NCBI GenBank assembly: GCA_030803735.1
Contig: JAURUC010000001.1
Span: 338,501-402,500 of the forward strand
Source: Actinopolyspora lacussalsi
GTDB lineage: Bacteria > Actinomycetota > Actinomycetes > Mycobacteriales > Pseudonocardiaceae
Direction of reading: 5' to 3'
DNA length: 64,000 nucleotides
Below the pieces are notes generated by a model. It had not been told where the DNA came from. It made no database searches and saw only the letters and a list, made by a program, of their open reading frames with translations. The position numbers and the translations under genes were made by a program. Shown here one piece after another: positions 1-9,797 of the stretch; within the stretch, counting starts at the first letter, position 1; the number at the start of each line of letters is the position of its first letter.

Positions 1-351
1 CGCCGCGGTGCCCTGCCGCCCGGTGGGGGCAGTGCTCGTCCTCGTGGAGCCACCGCCCGTCAGGCGATCGATCTCGCGTCTCAGTTCCGCTGCGTGTTCG
101 TCGCGTGCGTTCGCGACGCCCCGAGCGCTCTCCGCGAGCTCGGGGTGGCTCTCGGCCGCGGCTCGTGCCAGCTCCGCGTCGGCCCGTGCCGTCTCGGCGA
201 GCTCGACCAGCGGATCAGGGTCCGGTTCCGCGGCACCGGAACAGCTCAGCAACACCGGTGACAACGTGGCCAGTGCCGAAAGGCGCAGCAGAGTGCGTCG
301 GTCCACGTTTCCGGTGGGGGCGTCGCGGCCGATGCGGGGAGGAGAATCCAC
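1..351 (-). CDS. Putative lipoprotein, N-terminal part (DUF4439-like?)
   Basis: The 5' part of a leftward gene, cut by the window edge; 117 codons are open. It starts at GTG 351, with a second in-frame GTG at 357. The N-terminus has an Arg-Arg pair (residues 18-19), a hydrophobic stretch and a lipobox-like Leu-Leu-Ser-Cys ending at Cys37. This predicts export and lipid anchoring, perhaps by the Tat route. The mature part is Ala/Glu/Arg-rich, probably helical. In mycobacteria and relatives a conserved Ala-rich, ferritin-like DUF4439 gene lies divergent from rimP, so that family is the likeliest, but only by position. The catalytic part is outside the window. Confidence 0.6.
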   Translation of the reverse strand, partial: MDSPPRIGRDAPTGNVDRRTLLRLSALATLSPVLLSCSGAAEPDPDPLVELAETARADAELARAAAESHPELAESARGVANARDEHAAELRREIDRLTGGGSTRTSTAPTGRQGTAA

Positions 352-606
352 GGTCACATATATTGCCAGCCGGTCGCGGTGATCGGTCGCCGGTGGTCCC
401 GTGATCGTGTCGTTATCGGTTCGCCGTACGCCGCGCTCGCCAGCGGTTGGACGCGATACCCTGGAATACCACGGTCACCGTCGGTGCGCCACGACCGTGG
501 GGCTTCGCCGCCCCGCGAAGCGGGTCACGTCGGTTCGTAGGAAAATCACCCGGCGTTGCCTTGCACCGGACAATTTCAGCCGCCGCGAACTTTTTGGAGT
601 GCAAAC
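352..606. other. Divergent intergenic region upstream of rimP
   Basis: This 255-base spacer separates the leftward lipoprotein gene from the rimP-nusA operon and should hold promoters for both. The only clear element is the rimP ribosome binding site, GGAG at 596-599. I could not assign a promoter with confidence. Confidence 0.5.
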
Positions 607-1164
607 GTGTCCAGCCCGCCGCGGGACGAGATAGTCGCGCGCCTGACGCCCACCGTTTCGCAGGCCGTAGCGGAGGTGGGATACGACCTCGAGGAACTCG
701 ACGTGCAGCAAGCCGGTCGCCGGCGGCTGGTCAAGGTGATCATAGATGCCGACGACGGGGTGGCGCTCGATGACATCGCCGATGTCAGCAGAGCCCTGTC
801 CAAGGTTCTCGACGAGCACGAACACGTGCTCGCGGGGCCCTACAATCTCGAGGTCACATCACCCGGTGTCGATCGTCCACTGACCAAACAGCGGCACTGG
901 CATCGTGCCCGCAACAGGCTTGCCAGGATCAGAACGGTCGGCGGTGAGGAGCTGCTCGGCAGGGTCGGCCCCGCGGCCGAGAACGGTGTGCTGGTTCTGG
1001 CCGGTGGTCGTGTTCGTCGGTTGATTTACGGTGACATCGAGCGCGCGGTGGTCGAGGTTGAGTTCCAGCAGCCACCGGCGGAGGAATTGGTCAAGCTCGA
1101 TCGGGCCGCGGACGTTGCCGCGGACGACGGCGGCGACGGAAATGACACGGAGGAGTCGAGGTGA
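607..1164 (+). CDS. rimP: Ribosome maturation factor RimP
   Basis: RimP assists assembly of the 30S subunit in the cytoplasm. The 185-residue product has the family's two-part layout. An alpha/beta N-domain contains the Glu-Glu-Leu-Asp-Val segment and a VKVIID strand. The Sm-like C-domain starts around the SPGVDRPL motif. GTG 607 is chosen because GGAG sits 7 nt upstream; the frame stays open to an ATG at 556, but that ATG lacks a ribosome site. The C-terminal tail is acidic. The stop overlaps the nusA start (GTGA), which indicates coupled translation. The gene is first in the rimP-nusA-ylxR-infB operon. Confidence 0.95.
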   Translation: MSSPPRDEIVARLTPTVSQAVAEVGYDLEELDVQQAGRRRLVKVIIDADDGVALDDIADVSRALSKVLDEHEHVLAGPYNLEVTSPGVDRPLTKQRHWHRARNRLARIRTVGGEELLGRVGPAAENGVLVLAGGRVRRLIYGDIERAVVEVEFQQPPAEELVKLDRAADVAADDGGDGNDTEESR

Positions 1165-2240
1165 ACGTCGACATCGCCGCGCTGCGGGCGATCGAACGCG
1201 ACAAGGACATCCCATTCGAGACGGTCCTTCAGGCCATCGAGTCGGCCCTGCTGACGGCCTATCGCCACACCGAGGGGCACCAACCGCACGCCAGGGTCGA
1301 GGTGGACCGCAAGACCGGCGTGGTGCGTGTGATTGCTCACACTCTCACGCCCGAGGGAGAGGTCGCCGAGGAATGGGACGACACGCCGGAGGGGTTCGGC
1401 AGGATCGCTGCCACCACGGCGCGCCAGGTGATCGTGCAACGGCTGCGGGACGCCGAGCACGAGAAGACCTACGGTGAGTTCTCCACCAAGGAGGGCGAGG
1501 TCCTGGGCGGAGTCATCCAGCGCGACGCCAGGGCCAACTCCCGCGGCATGATCGTGGTGGAGGTCGGTGACAGCGAGGGCGTCATCCCGGCGGCGGAGCA
1601 GGTTCCGGGGGAACGCTACGAGCACGGCAGCCGGATCAAGTCCTACGTGGTCGGCGTTTCACGCACGGTGCACGGTACGCAGATCACTCTCTCGCGCACC
1701 CACCCGAACCTGGTCCGCAGGCTGTTCGCCCTGGAGGTCCCCGAGATCGCCGACGGGACCGTGGAGATCCCCTCGGTGGCCAGGGAGGCCGGGCATCGCT
1801 CCAAGATCGCCGTGCGGTCGACGGTCGAGGGGGTCAACGCCAAGGGAGCCTGCATCGGTCCGATGGGCGCCCGGGTGCGCAACGTGATGAACGAGCTCGG
1901 CCAGGAGAAGATCGACATCATCGATTACTCCGACGACCCGGCGACTTTCGTGGGCAACTCGCTTTCGCCGGCTAAGGTAGTCTCGGTGGAGGTCGTCGAC
2001 GAGCGAGCGAAGACGGCGCGGGTAATCGTGCCGGATTTCCAGCTGTCGTTGGCGATCGGCAAGGAGGGCCAGAACGCCAGGTTGGCGGCTCGGCTGACGG
2101 GATGGCGCATCGACATTCGCAGTGATGCCGATCCGAGTTCGCCCGCCACGACCGCGGGGCATCCGGATGCCGAACCCCCGGGTGTGGAGGGTTTCGTCTC
2201 CCAGGTGAATGATCTGCCGACCGTGGGTTCGGCGGAGTGA
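1161..2240 (+). CDS. nusA: Transcription termination/antitermination factor NusA
   Basis: NusA binds RNA polymerase and nascent RNA and modulates pausing, termination and antitermination. The 359-residue protein has the N-terminal RNAP-binding domain (about 1-125), an S1 domain, and two KH domains whose GxxG-type loops are near residue 233 (GPMGARV) and 298 (GKEGQNAR). It ends soon after KH2 with a Pro-rich tail and lacks the C-terminal acidic repeats of enterobacterial NusA, as is normal for actinobacteria. GTG 1161 overlaps the rimP stop by 4 nt. Confidence 0.96.
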   Translation: MNVDIAALRAIERDKDIPFETVLQAIESALLTAYRHTEGHQPHARVEVDRKTGVVRVIAHTLTPEGEVAEEWDDTPEGFGRIAATTARQVIVQRLRDAEHEKTYGEFSTKEGEVLGGVIQRDARANSRGMIVVEVGDSEGVIPAAEQVPGERYEHGSRIKSYVVGVSRTVHGTQITLSRTHPNLVRRLFALEVPEIADGTVEIPSVAREAGHRSKIAVRSTVEGVNAKGACIGPMGARVRNVMNELGQEKIDIIDYSDDPATFVGNSLSPAKVVSVEVVDERAKTARVIVPDFQLSLAIGKEGQNARLAARLTGWRIDIRSDADPSSPATTAGHPDAEPPGVEGFVSQVNDLPTVGSAE

Positions 2241-2262
2241 GAACTACGGGTTAGAATCACAG

Positions 2263-2616
2263 GTGGCTCAGCGCGAGGGGGCGAGAATTCGTACACGATC
2301 GACCGGTAACCGTGGGGGAACTCACGAACCGATCCGAACGTGCATCGGTTGTCGCACCCGAACGTGGGCTTCCGATCTGCTGCGAGTGGTGGCCGAGGGC
2401 GGTCGTGAGGCCGTCCCCGATCCCGAGCGCAGGATTTCGGGACGGGGTGCGTGGTTGCACCCCGATCCCGCGTGTCTACGTTCGGCCGAACGACGTCGGG
2501 CCTTTCCACGCGCGTTGCGCGTGCGAGGACAACTCGACAGCACAACAGTGCAGGCCTATGTGGAGCAGGTTGCTCACGAGCAAGCCAACACGGGTTTTCC
2601 CGTACCAGGCAGTTAA
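2263..2616 (+). CDS. ylxR: YlxR family RNA-binding protein
   Basis: A small basic protein of the YlxR/RNase P modulator family, almost always found between nusA and infB. It carries the family signature RTCIGCR followed by LLRVV, and the later GRGAWLHPD segment. GTG 2263, 22 nt after nusA, is the best start I can see, though no strong ribosome site precedes it and the frame stays open further upstream inside nusA. The predicted length is 117 residues. Structures of the family suggest nucleic-acid binding; the precise role here is inferred. Confidence 0.85.
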   Translation: MAQREGARIRTRSTGNRGGTHEPIRTCIGCRTRTWASDLLRVVAEGGREAVPDPERRISGRGAWLHPDPACLRSAERRRAFPRALRVRGQLDSTTVQAYVEQVAHEQANTGFPVPGS

Positions 2617-2731
2617 AGGAAGCAGGTCGACCCGTCATGAATCAGCCGTGAAGCTGAAGCCATGAACGCGCACCGGCAGTAGGACGAGGTCGAGCGGGTC
2701 TGCCGCCCGACCTCACCAGATGAGGAGAGCA

Positions 2732-5700
2732 GTGGCAGGTAAGGCCCGCGTGCACGAGCTCGCCAAGGAGCTCGGCGTTACAAGCAAGGACGTACTCAAC
2801 AAACTCGCCGACCAGGGCGAGTATGTGAAGTCCGCGTCGTCGACGGTGGAAGCACCTGTGGCACGCAGGTTGCGCGACGCGTTCACCAAGGCGGACAAGT
2901 CCACCGCGGCCGCAGCGGACAACGGTAGTACCGCTACGCAGTCGAAGTCGGAGAACAAGACGAACGGGCAGGAAACCAAGGCCCAGACCCAGTCCGAACA
3001 GAGCACGTCGCGCTCCGGTTCCGACAAGACGGACTCGCGAATTCCCAAGCCCGGCCCGAGGCCCAAGCCAGGCCCGAAGCCGGGGCCTCCGGAGGCGAAG
3101 CCCGCGGCCGAGGCCGACTCGGAGCGGTCCGGCGACGGTGCCGACTCGCAACGCTCGCGGCCGCCGGCTGCCGAGTTCCGGGACGAGACCGGTTCCAGCG
3201 AGGAGCAGGCCAAGGGCGCCGACTCGACCGGCCAGGGGAACGGGGCGCAGCAGGCTCCGGCTGACAAGTCGAACAAGCGGGCCCAGGCCGGTTCCGGCCA
3301 GGACGGGTCGGCGAAGAGCGAACGTCAGGCCCCCAAGCCCGGACCGCGCAATGTACCCAAGCCCGGTCCGCGTCCTTCGGACAAACAACAACAGCAGCAG
3401 GCCGGCGGTGAAAGCAGCGACGGCAGCGTAGTGCCGCCCAAGCCGCAGGCTCCGAAGCCGGGGCCGCGCTCGCCGCGGGTCGGCAACAACCCGTTCGGTG
3501 TCGGCAGCGGTTCCCCGGGACAGCGCGGCGGCTCCGGCGGAAAGCAGGGTGGCCAGGGCGGCTCCGGCGGCCAGCGTCAGTCCGGCCGAGGAGGTCAGGG
3601 CCAGGGCGGTCAGCGCCCGGACAAGCAGGGCGGCGGCCAGCGTCCCGACAAGCAGGGCGGCGGCCAGCGTCCCGACAAGCAGGGCGGCGGTCAGCGCCCG
3701 GACAAGCAGGGCGGTCAGCAGCAGGGCTCGGGACAGGGCCAGCAGCAGACACCCGCGGCCAAGAGCGACCAGCGCAGTGAAGGTGCTGCCAAGCCGAATC
3801 CCGGCATGATGCCGCCGCGTCCGAATCCGGGCATGATGCCCTCCCGGGCACCCAAACCCGGTGGTGGCGCCGGAAGTGGTTCCGGTGGCGGCGGTCGTGG
3901 TGGTCCCGGTGGTGGCCGTGGTCGCGGCCGTGGTGGCAACGCTCCGGCCGGTGGTGCTCCCAGTGGTCCCGGTGGTGGCCGTGGTGGTCCGCCGAGCGGT
4001 GGCGGTCCCGGTGGCGGTCCCGGTGGCGGTCCCGGTGGTGGCCGTAGCGGCAGCGGCGGTGGCTTCCGGGGACGGCCCGGTGGCGGTCCGGGAGGCGGCC
4101 GTGGTGGCACGGCCGGCGCCTTCGGCAAGCCGGGCGGTCCGTCCCGTCGCGGGCGCAAGTCCAAGCGCCAGAAGCGCCAAGAGTACATGGACAACATGCA
4201 GGCGCCCTCGGTCGGCGGGGTGCGGCTGCCGCGGGGTAACGGCGAGCCGCTGCGGCTGCGCCGGGGCGCCTCGTTGACCGACTTCGCCGAGAAGATCAAC
4301 GCCAACCCGGCTTCGCTGGTGCAGGCGATGTTCCATCTCGGCGAGATGGTCACCGCCACGCAGTCCGTCTCCGACGAGGTGCTCGAACTGCTCGGCCAGG
4401 AGATGAACTACAAGATCGAGATGGTCAGCCCCGAGGACGAGGACCGGGAGCTGCTCGAATCCTTCGATCTCAGTTTCGGTGACCCTGGCAGCAGCAGCGA
4501 AGAGCTGGTGTCGCGTCCGCCGGTCGTGACCGTCATGGGACACGTCGATCACGGTAAGACGAGGTTGCTGGACACCATCCGCAAGTCGAACGTCCAGGAG
4601 GGCGAGGCAGGCGGAATCACCCAGCACATCGGTGCTTATCAGGTGCAGACCGAGCTGGCGGGCCAGGATCGTCCGGTCACCTTCATCGACACCCCCGGTC
4701 ACGAGGCGTTCACAGCCATGCGTGCTCGGGGTGCGAAGTCCACCGACATCGCCGTGCTGGTCGTGGCGGCCGACGACGGTGTGATGCCGCAGACCGTCGA
4801 GGCGATCAACCACGCCCAAGCGGCGAGCGTGCCGATCGTGGTGGCGATCAACAAGGTCGATGTTCCGGGTGCCGATCCGGACCGCATCAAGCAGCAGCTC
4901 ACCGAGTACAGCCTGGTCGCCGAGGAGTACGGCGGCGAGACCATGTTCGTGGAGATCTCCGCCAAGCAGGGGCAGAACATCGAGGGACTGCTCGAGTCGA
5001 TCCTGCTCACGGCGGACGCCACCCTCGACCTGCGAGCCAATCCGAACATGCAGGCCCAGGGTGTGGCGATCGAGGCGCATCTCGACCGCGGTCGTGGCCC
5101 GGTGGCGTCCGTGCTGGTGCAGCGCGGCACGCTGCGGATCGGGGATTCGATCGTGGCCGGCGGGGCGCACGGTCGGGTACGCCGGATGATCAACGAGCAC
5201 GATCAGGACGTCACCGAGGCCAAGCCGTCGCAACCGGTCCAGGTCGTAGGGTTCACCTCGGTTCCCGGTGCCGGTGACACCTTCCTCATGGTCAACGAGG
5301 ACCGGGTGGCGAGGCAGATCGCGGATCGCCGTGCCGCCAGGATCCGCGAGGCGCAGAACGCCGCCAAGCGCAAGCGCGTGAGCCTCGAGGACCTGGACAA
5401 GGTCCTGCAGGAGACCAACCAGCTCAACCTGATCATCAAGGGTGACAACTCCGGTACCGTCGAGGCGCTGGAGGAATCCCTGAACAAGATCGAGGTCGGT
5501 GACGAGGTCGAGCTGCGGGTGATTCACCGCGGCGTCGGTGGCATCAACGAGAGCGACATCAACCTCGCGACGGCGGAGAACACCATCGTTCTCGGGTTCA
5601 ACGTCCGAGCGGAGGGCAAGGCGGCCGAGGTCGCCAACCGCGAGGGTGTGGAGATCCGGTACTACTCGGTCATCTACCGCGCCATCGAGGACATCGAGCA

Positions 5701-6031
5701 GGCCCTCAAGGGCATGCTCAAGCCCGAGTACGAAGAGGTGCAGCTCGGCAGGGCCGAGGTGCGCGAGGTGTTCAAGTCCTCCAAGGTCGGCACCATCGCC
5801 GGTTCCATGGTGCTCAACGGCATCGTGCGGCGTAACTCCAAGGCCCGGTTGTTGCGGGACAGCGTGGTCGTGGCGGAGAACCTCACGATCAGCTCGCTCA
5901 AACGGTTCAAGGACGACTCCACCGAGGTCCGCGAGGGCTTCGAGTGCGGTATGACCCTGGGGTCGTACTCGGACATCAAGGAGAGCGACATCATCGAGGC
6001 CTACGAGATGCAGGAGAAGCCGCGCATCTGA
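2732..6031 (+). CDS. infB: Translation initiation factor IF-2
   Basis: IF-2 is the GTPase that delivers fMet-tRNA to the 30S subunit and promotes subunit joining. Residues 1-50 form an IF2_N fold starting [13 protein letters not shown]. Residues about 60-490 are low complexity, with KPGPR motifs, GGGQRPDKQ repeats and a long Gly/Arg-rich block. The G domain has the P-loop GHVDHGKT at 603-610, then DTPGH and NKVD; the beta-barrel and C-terminal domains follow. The start is GTG 2732, preceded by GAGGAG; an ATG 12 nt earlier lies upstream of that site. At 1099 residues it is longer than most IF-2 proteins because of the linker. Confidence 0.97.
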   Translation: MAGKARVHELAKELGVTSKDVLNKLADQGEYVKSASSTVEAPVARRLRDAFTKADKSTAAAADNGSTATQSKSENKTNGQETKAQTQSEQSTSRSGSDKTDSRIPKPGPRPKPGPKPGPPEAKPAAEADSERSGDGADSQRSRPPAAEFRDETGSSEEQAKGADSTGQGNGAQQAPADKSNKRAQAGSGQDGSAKSERQAPKPGPRNVPKPGPRPSDKQQQQQAGGESSDGSVVPPKPQAPKPGPRSPRVGNNPFGVGSGSPGQRGGSGGKQGGQGGSGGQRQSGRGGQGQGGQRPDKQGGGQRPDKQGGGQRPDKQGGGQRPDKQGGQQQGSGQGQQQTPAAKSDQRSEGAAKPNPGMMPPRPNPGMMPSRAPKPGGGAGSGSGGGGRGGPGGGRGRGRGGNAPAGGAPSGPGGGRGGPPSGGGPGGGPGGGPGGGRSGSGGGFRGRPGGGPGGGRGGTAGAFGKPGGPSRRGRKSKRQKRQEYMDNMQAPSVGGVRLPRGNGEPLRLRRGASLTDFAEKINANPASLVQAMFHLGEMVTATQSVSDEVLELLGQEMNYKIEMVSPEDEDRELLESFDLSFGDPGSSSEELVSRPPVVTVMGHVDHGKTRLLDTIRKSNVQEGEAGGITQHIGAYQVQTELAGQDRPVTFIDTPGHEAFTAMRARGAKSTDIAVLVVAADDGVMPQTVEAINHAQAASVPIVVAINKVDVPGADPDRIKQQLTEYSLVAEEYGGETMFVEISAKQGQNIEGLLESILLTADATLDLRANPNMQAQGVAIEAHLDRGRGPVASVLVQRGTLRIGDSIVAGGAHGRVRRMINEHDQDVTEAKPSQPVQVVGFTSVPGAGDTFLMVNEDRVARQIADRRAARIREAQNAAKRKRVSLEDLDKVLQETNQLNLIIKGDNSGTVEALEESLNKIEVGDEVELRVIHRGVGGINESDINLATAENTIVLGFNVRAEGKAAEVANREGVEIRYYSVIYRAIEDIEQALKGMLKPEYEEVQLGRAEVREVFKSSKVGTIAGSMVLNGIVRRNSKARLLRDSVVVAENLTISSLKRFKDDSTEVREGFECGMTLGSYSDIKESDIIEAYEMQEKPRI
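3605..3709 (+). repeat. Tandem in-frame repeats in the IF-2 linker
   Basis: One 24-bp unit and three 27-bp units lie head to tail, each ending in codons for Arg-Pro-Asp-Lys-Gln. Units start at 3605, 3629, 3656 and 3683, and the second and third are identical. All are in frame, so copy number can change without breaking infB. Confidence 0.9.
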
Positions 6032-6104
6032 GACCTCGTCGGCGGGTGGGGACCGAGCTTCGGTCCCCACCGTGCCGTGGGGCTCGTGCCGGTGTGGAAA
6101 GCCG

Positions 6105-6398
6105 ATGTACGTAGGTGCGCTCGAACTGGATGTGCTGCTCGGTGACGTTCAGTCGTTGAAGCAGAAACGTGCGGTGGTCCGGCCGCTGGTCTCGGAACTG
6201 CGGCGGCGCTTCGACGTCGCGGTCGCCGAGGTGGGTGGCAACGATCTCTACCGCCGCGCGGTCATAGGGGTCTCAGCCGTCTCCGGAGAGGCGGGGCAGG
6301 TTCGCGAGGTTCTGGAAGCGTGCGAGCGCGCGGTCGCGGGACATCCCGAACTGGAACTGCTTTCGACTCGGCAGCGCATGCTCGGCCCGCAGGATTGA
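6105..6398 (+). CDS. DUF503 family protein
   Basis: A 97-residue conserved protein of the DUF503/YlxP family, a small ferredoxin-like fold commonly placed between infB and rbfA. Visible family features are the MYVGALELDVLL start, the SLKQKR segment at the beginning of the first helix and the central FDVAVAEV strand. ATG 6105 fits the family start and is preceded by GGAAAG. Function is unproven; the conserved place in the ribosome-maturation operon suggests a link with translation. Confidence 0.88.
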   Translation: MYVGALELDVLLGDVQSLKQKRAVVRPLVSELRRRFDVAVAEVGGNDLYRRAVIGVSAVSGEAGQVREVLEACERAVAGHPELELLSTRQRMLGPQD

Positions 6399-6545
6399 GT
6401 TTGTCCCCGCGAGCCGACATGTGCTCTGCTACCCGTCAGGGGTGACGGGTTCCCCTCGGGGACACGGTGAGTGTCCTCGCGAGTTGTCGGACGAACGTGA
6501 CTATGGGGTCGTCCCGTGGGGATCGACCGACAGAGGAGGTGCGCC

Positions 6546-7040
6546 GTGGCTGATTCGGCGCGCGCCCGCAGACTGGCCAAACGTATCGCGCAGATCGTGG
6601 CTTCCGGGCTGGAGCACGAGGTCAAGGACCCGAGGCTGGCCATGGTGACCATTACCGACGCGCGACTCACCGCCGATCTGCGGGACGCGACTGTTTACTA
6701 CACGGTTTTCGGTGACGACACCGACGAGAGTGCCACCGCGGCGGCGTTGCACAGCGCCACCGGCGTGCTGCGTTCCCGGGTCGGGCAGCAGACCGGGGTC
6801 CGGTTCACACCGACGCTGACTTTCGTCGCCGATTCGATCCCCGGTGACGCGCGTAGGTTGGACGAAGTCCTCGCGCAGGCCAAGGAGGCCGATGCCGAGG
6901 TGGCGCGACTGGCCTCTGCCGCCAGTCCGGCAGGTGACGTGGATCCTTACCGCTCGTCCGAAGCGGAGATCGTCGACGACGCGGGCGCGGCTGCCGCGAC
7001 GCGGGAGGACGAGCAGGACTCCGGTGGTCGACAGGACTGA
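6546..7040 (+). CDS. rbfA: 30S ribosome-binding factor RbfA
   Basis: RbfA is a KH-fold cold-shock factor needed for late maturation of the 30S subunit and 16S rRNA 5' end. The 164-residue product shows the typical [11 protein letters not shown] start, the EVKDPRL segment, and the central strand pair around VYYTVFG. GTG 6546 is chosen because GAGGAGG lies just upstream. The C-terminal 40 residues are acidic and variable. In most actinobacteria the next gene is a DHH phosphoesterase (nrnA); here that gene is missing. Confidence 0.94.
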   Translation: MADSARARRLAKRIAQIVASGLEHEVKDPRLAMVTITDARLTADLRDATVYYTVFGDDTDESATAAALHSATGVLRSRVGQQTGVRFTPTLTFVADSIPGDARRLDEVLAQAKEADAEVARLASAASPAGDVDPYRSSEAEIVDDAGAAAATREDEQDSGGRQD

Positions 7041-7177
7041 ACCGGAGATCTCGTGCGGGGCGCTTCTCGTGGTCCGGGGGAGATCCCCGCTGGCGTTCGT
7101 GCTTCGTCGCGGGCGTCGACTCACCGGTGCGGGAGCCCCGCGACGGGTGCCCTCGAATGGGACTTCGGCCGCTTCTC

Positions 7178-7217
7178 GGCTCGGGGAAACCCGTCACGGC
7201 TCGGGGAAACCCGTCAC
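7178..7217. repeat. 20-bp direct tandem repeat, two copies
   Basis: Two perfect copies of a 20-base unit beginning GGCTCGGGGAAACCC lie back to back (7178-7197 and 7198-7217). They run over the stop of the CGNR gene (7214). The block lies in the 173-base spacer after rbfA, where a DHH phosphoesterase gene would normally be. Confidence 0.9.
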
Positions 7218-7726
7218 TCGCGGTTACGAGCTCGGAAAGCCGCCACGTTCACCCGATTCGCACAGCGGGCCGAACAGAACTGTTTGGTCCGGTTGGCCGT
7301 AGTGTCCAGGAAGTAGTTCTCGCAGTCCGGGGCCGCGCACCGGCCCCATCGGTCGCTGCCGTGCCGCACCACTCCCTGCGCGAGTCCCCACGCGGCGACC
7401 GCGGCCATCTCCTCCGCCGGACCGGCGTCGACGTCCGCGACGTGGATGTGCCATTCCCCGCCGTGGTCGGACAGTCTCGGACGTGGTGGATGGGCCGCCA
7501 GTAGTTCGTTCGTCTCCGCGAGCAGTGTCGGCGCGTCACCGGCACTGGCCGCCGCCAGTGCTCGTCGGACTCCCACCGCGACCTCTCGCAGCACACGCAG
7601 GTCGGACTCGGTGACCCGTTGTGCCCACCAGGGTTCGTGACGCAGCGCTTCGCGCAGTGTCTCCGGGCTCGTCAGATCCGCGTTGGAGAGACGAAGCGCA
7701 CCCGCCGTGTAATCGGCATTGTCCAT
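7214..7726 (-). CDS. CGNR zinc-finger protein with ABATE domain
   Basis: A 170-residue protein of the ABATE/CGNR family, putative stress-linked transcription regulators common in actinobacteria. The C-terminal zinc finger has Cys130, Cys135, Cys151 and Cys155, the last within Cys-Ala-Asn-Arg, the CGNR signature, followed by a basic tail. The N-terminal part is the helical ABATE domain. The ATG start has AAGGA upstream. It is transcribed against its neighbours and is divergent from the MATE gene, with which it may share a control region. Targets are unknown. Confidence 0.85.
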   Translation of the reverse strand: MDNADYTAGALRLSNADLTSPETLREALRHEPWWAQRVTESDLRVLREVAVGVRRALAAASAGDAPTLLAETNELLAAHPPRPRLSDHGGEWHIHVADVDAGPAEEMAAVAAWGLAQGVVRHGSDRWGRCAAPDCENYFLDTTANRTKQFCSARCANRVNVAAFRARNRE

Positions 7727-7792
7727 GACTGATCCTTACCGTAGCCTCTGTGTAAGGGGCGGTTTCCGTGTGAACAGCTTACTGGAGGTGTG

Positions 7793-9136
7793 GTGTCCGA
7801 GACCGATGAACGGGTTCCGGTGCGACGGCTGCTCGCGCTGGCTGTCCCGGCGTTGGGCGTGCTGGCCGCCGAACCGCTGTACGTACTCGTCGACACGGCC
7901 GTGGTCGGTCATCTGGGAGCGGTTCCACTGGCAGGCCTGGCGTTGGGCGGAACACTGTTCACGGTCGTATCCAGCCAGCTGACCTTTCTCTCCTACGGGA
8001 CCACGGCTCGTGCCGCGCGACTGCACGGAGCGGGACGACGTGCCGATGCCGTCGCGGAGGGTGTGCAGGCGAGCTGGGTCGGCTTCGGCGTCGGTTTGGG
8101 CATCCTGCTGTTGGCGCAGCTGTTCGCCGGTCCGGTCGTGCGGTTGATGACCGGTGGTGGAGCCATCGCGGAGGCCGCTACCGGTTGGCTGCGCATCGCG
8201 TTGCTCGGAGCTCCGATGGTGCTGCTCAGCCTTGCCGGGCACGGGTGGATGCGTGGAGTGCAGGACACGGTTCGGCCGTTGCGTTACGTGTTGGCGGGCA
8301 ACGGTGTCTCGCTCGTGCTCTGCCCCGTACTGGTCTACCCGGTTGGCTGGGGACTGGAGGGGTCCGCGGTGGCCAACGTAATCGGCCAGACCCTCGCGGC
8401 GGGCCTGTTCGTCCGTGCGCTGCTGACGGAACGGGTTACCGCTCTCCGCCCGGACACCGCGATGATGCGCGCCCAGCTCTCATTGGGGCGGGACCTGATT
8501 CTGCGCACTCTGGCCTTCCAGGCGTGCTTCCTGTCCGCCACTTCGGTGGCGGCAAGGACCGGTGCGGACACCGCGGCGGCCCACCAGGTCGTCTGGCAGC
8601 TCTGGAGCTTTCTGGCGCTGGTGCTCGACTCGTTGGCGATCGCCGCGCAGTCATTGGTGGGAGCGGCGCTGGGACGAGAGGCGGCTCGTGCGGCCAAGAG
8701 CATCGGCAGGCAGGTGAGCTGGTACGGATTAGGCTTCGGTGTACTGCTCGGTGTGTTGTTCGCCGTGTTGTTCCCGGTGCTGCCGTCCGTCTTCACCAGT
8801 GATTCCTCGGTGCTGGCCGAGATGCCCTACGCCTGGTGGTTCTTCGTGGCCCTGCAGCCGGTAGCGGGGGTCGTCTTCGCGTTGGACGGGGTGCTGCTCG
8901 GCGCGGGCGACGCGGCCTACCTCCGAACGGCGACGATGCTCAGTGCCGCGATCGGTTATCTCCCACTGATCTGGCTCGCGCTGGTCTTCGACTGGGGACT
9001 GGCGGGCATCTGGACCGGACTGAGCTTGTTCATGTTCGGCAGGCTGCTGACGCTGCTGGCGCGGGCGCGCTCGGGTCGGTGGGCCGTCGTGGGAGCGACG
9101 CGGGTTCCCGGCGAGTCGGCGTCCCAGCAGCAGTAG
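7793..9136 (+). CDS. dinF: MATE family efflux transporter (DinF-like)
   Basis: A membrane antiporter of the multidrug and toxic compound extrusion family, expected to export cationic compounds using a Na+ or H+ gradient. The 447 residues form about twelve hydrophobic segments in two pseudo-symmetric halves. Segment 1 carries the ALAVPALGVLAAEPLY motif and the loop VDTAVVGHLG, both typical of the DinF branch. GTG 7793 follows TGGAGG at 7783-7788; GTG 7790 is too close to that site. In related genomes dinF follows rbfA-nrnA. Confidence 0.9.
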   Translation: MSETDERVPVRRLLALAVPALGVLAAEPLYVLVDTAVVGHLGAVPLAGLALGGTLFTVVSSQLTFLSYGTTARAARLHGAGRRADAVAEGVQASWVGFGVGLGILLLAQLFAGPVVRLMTGGGAIAEAATGWLRIALLGAPMVLLSLAGHGWMRGVQDTVRPLRYVLAGNGVSLVLCPVLVYPVGWGLEGSAVANVIGQTLAAGLFVRALLTERVTALRPDTAMMRAQLSLGRDLILRTLAFQACFLSATSVAARTGADTAAAHQVVWQLWSFLALVLDSLAIAAQSLVGAALGREAARAAKSIGRQVSWYGLGFGVLLGVLFAVLFPVLPSVFTSDSSVLAEMPYAWWFFVALQPVAGVVFALDGVLLGAGDAAYLRTATMLSAAIGYLPLIWLALVFDWGLAGIWTGLSLFMFGRLLTLLARARSGRWAVVGATRVPGESASQQQ

Positions 9137-9163
9137 GCGTGTCGACGGCCGTTCCGGAACGGC

Positions 9164-9664
9164 TCAGTTGCCGTTCCAGAACCAGTCCGTGCCGCGCACG
9201 TCCTTCATCGCCGAGCGGCGCTTCTCGGGTTCCAGCCGCTGCAGGTAGACGATCCCGTCCAGATGGTCCGTCTCGTGCTGCAGACAGCGGGCCATCAGGT
9301 CATCCCCCGCTACGGTGACCGGTTCGTTGCGCAGGTTCACCCCACGAACCACCGCGTGGGAGGCCCGATGCGTCGGGTAACTCAGGCCGGGGACGGACAG
9401 GCAGCCCTCCTCGCCGTCCTGTTCCCCCGAGGTCTCCACGAGCTCCGGATTGAGGACGTAGCCCTTCTCGCCGTTGACGTTGTAGCTGAACGCCCGCAGG
9501 CTCACTCCGATCTGTGGTGCGGCCACACCGGCGCGTCCCGGCTCGGTCACGGTGTCCAGCAAGTCCGTCACCAGCGAAGTTATTCTGTCGTCGAAGACAG
9601 TGACCGGCTCCGCCGCCGTGCGCAGCACCGGGTCGCCGAACCGTCGGATCGGCTTGATCGTCAA
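9164..9664 (-). CDS. def: Peptide deformylase
   Basis: Def removes the formyl group from the N-terminal Met of new proteins, using a metal ion in the cytoplasm. All three motifs are present: AGVAAPQIG (residues 45-53), EGCLS with metal ligand Cys88, and HETDH with His130, catalytic Glu131 and His134. TTG 9664 is preferred because a strong AGGAGGGG lies just upstream and it gives the usual start TIKPIRRFGDP; the frame continues open to 9697. Length 166 residues. It converges on the MATE gene and is divergent from truB. Confidence 0.93.
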   Translation of the reverse strand: MTIKPIRRFGDPVLRTAAEPVTVFDDRITSLVTDLLDTVTEPGRAGVAAPQIGVSLRAFSYNVNGEKGYVLNPELVETSGEQDGEEGCLSVPGLSYPTHRASHAVVRGVNLRNEPVTVAGDDLMARCLQHETDHLDGIVYLQRLEPEKRRSAMKDVRGTDWFWNGN

Positions 9665-9797
9665 CGTCGCCCCCTCCTGCTCTTCCGCGCGCACCACGTT
9701 AGCGAGCCGCGTTCCAGGGGCGCTCCCGGGGGCATGTGTCCGTCGGGAGGGCGACCCGTTTCGGTCCGGGCGTCGATATCAGGCAGGATGGGGCGTC

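Noticed and set aside
3850..4140. Gly-rich repeat tract suspected to be a separate gene or a CRISPR-like array
   Set aside because: It is in frame within infB and encodes the Gly/Arg-rich linker; units are not evenly spaced.
2642..6070. 1142-codon frame antisense to infB
   Set aside because: It mirrors the whole infB gene. High-GC codon bias makes the opposite strand open; the product is low-complexity His/Leu/Arg-rich.
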